From an uncultured Lachnospiraceae bacterium (lineage in GTDB: Bacteria > Bacillota > Clostridia > Lachnospirales > Lachnospiraceae), in the NCBI GenBank assembly GCA_946557105.1, contig CAMNSZ010000010.1, positions 1-64,000 of the forward strand: DNA of 64,000 nucleotides, written 5' to 3'. Of the stretch, positions 63,688 to 64,000 are shown one piece after another. The notes under the pieces were generated by a model. It saw only the letters and a list, made by a program, of their open reading frames with translations, was not told the DNA's origin and did no database searches. How positions within the stretch are numbered: position 1 is the first letter of the stretch; every line of letters starts with the position of its first letter. The position numbers and the translations under genes are program-made.

Positions 63688-64000
63688 TTGGCTAGACCTA
63701 TAAAAAAAACACCAGATGAATGGAGAAAAGAAATTCTCAATGCCACGAAAATACTATTTGCTTCCAAAGGATATGAGGAAACCTCGATTTCCGATATCAT
63801 GGACATAGCGGGCGGGGCGAAAGGAATGTTTTACCGCTTTTTTCAAAGCAAAGAAGATGTTATGCGTGTATTAGGAAATCAAATGTTTTTTGAGAATAAT
63901 TCCTTTGATGCGATTAGGAAACGAAATGACCTGAACGGATTACAAAAAATTAAGGAGTTGTTGGTATTGAATCAATCGGATGCAGAGCGTAATCAACTGA
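63688..64000 (+). CDS. TetR/AcrR-family regulator, cut by the window end
   Basis: TTG start with AAAGGAGG 11 bases upstream; 104 codons are visible before the edge. The N-terminal TetR HTH is complete: EILNATKILFASKGYEETSISDIMDIAGGAKGMFYRFFQSKEDVM. The ligand-binding domain is mostly outside the window. It likely represses its own promoter and a neighbouring transporter gene to the right. Confidence 0.85.
   Translation, partial: MARPIKKTPDEWRKEILNATKILFASKGYEETSISDIMDIAGGAKGMFYRFFQSKEDVMRVLGNQMFFENNSFDAIRKRNDLNGLQKIKELLVLNQSDAERNQL

Overview
The window looks like a chromosomal segment of a low-to-mid GC Firmicute, most likely a Lachnospiraceae member. Supporting signs are an etfBA pair of the kind used in butyrate synthesis, an FMN-riboswitch-controlled riboflavin operon, strong AGGAGG ribosome binding sites, consensus sigma-A promoters, cache-type chemoreceptors, an AgrC/AgrA-like pair and decayed Tn916-family conjugative remnants. 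The family call is inferred from protein resemblance; there is no rRNA in the window.

Layout. (1) 1-2.1 kb: etfB-etfA and terminator. (2) 2.3-8.8 kb: a YbaK-type deacylase, then a tightly packed run of a zinc-ribbon pseudokinase, a vWA-like protein, a divergent adenylosuccinate-synthetase-like enzyme, a YkgJ-like Cys-cluster protein and a chemoreceptor. (3) 8.9-13.2 kb: FMN riboswitch and ribD-ribE-ribBA-ribH. (4) 13.8-37.5 kb: a defence island. It holds a DUF3644 protein whose promoter is bracketed by a perfect inverted repeat, a predicted small RNA on the minus strand, a complete type I-C CRISPR-Cas system (cas3-5c-8c(+internal cas11c)-7c-4-1-2) with 64 full repeats, a lipase and a nuclease, a SLATT membrane protein plus reverse transcriptase preceded by a promoter and a 13-bp-stem-closed candidate ncRNA, and a DUF4231 membrane protein with a giant HD/Hsp90-like ATPase. 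(5) 37.6-45.2 kb: chemoreceptor, AgrC/AgrA-like two-component pair, ankyrin protein, an unknown protein and a DUF1963 protein. (6) 45.6-64 kb: a scrambled accessory region. It has a tRNA-like element next to a HEPN protein, a methyltransferase/VTT-membrane/two-component operon, wrecks of a conjugative element (repressor, integrase, sigma-like factor), an IS3-family relic, GNATs, a hydrolase, an EFR1 ferredoxin, an orphan MazF, a NACHT NTPase (bNACHT-like) and an incomplete TetR gene at the right edge.

How the parts work together. The riboflavin genes form one FMN-feedback unit. The cas genes and array form one adaptive immune system whose spacers show segmental duplication, overlapping protospacers and repeated targeting of a P-loop coding stretch. 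The strongest candidate for a new or recently recognised system is the SLATT-reverse transcriptase locus at 30.69-32.75 kb: the predicted transcription start coincides with the first base of the long-range stem of the putative ncRNA, an architecture expected if the RNA is the template or cofactor of the reverse transcriptase. Second-tier candidates are the pseudokinase/vWA/PurA-like module, the small RNA between DUF3644 and cas3, the DUF4231 + HD-Hsp90 pair, and the tRNA-like/HEPN pair. All functional calls come from reading motifs by eye; no database search was run.
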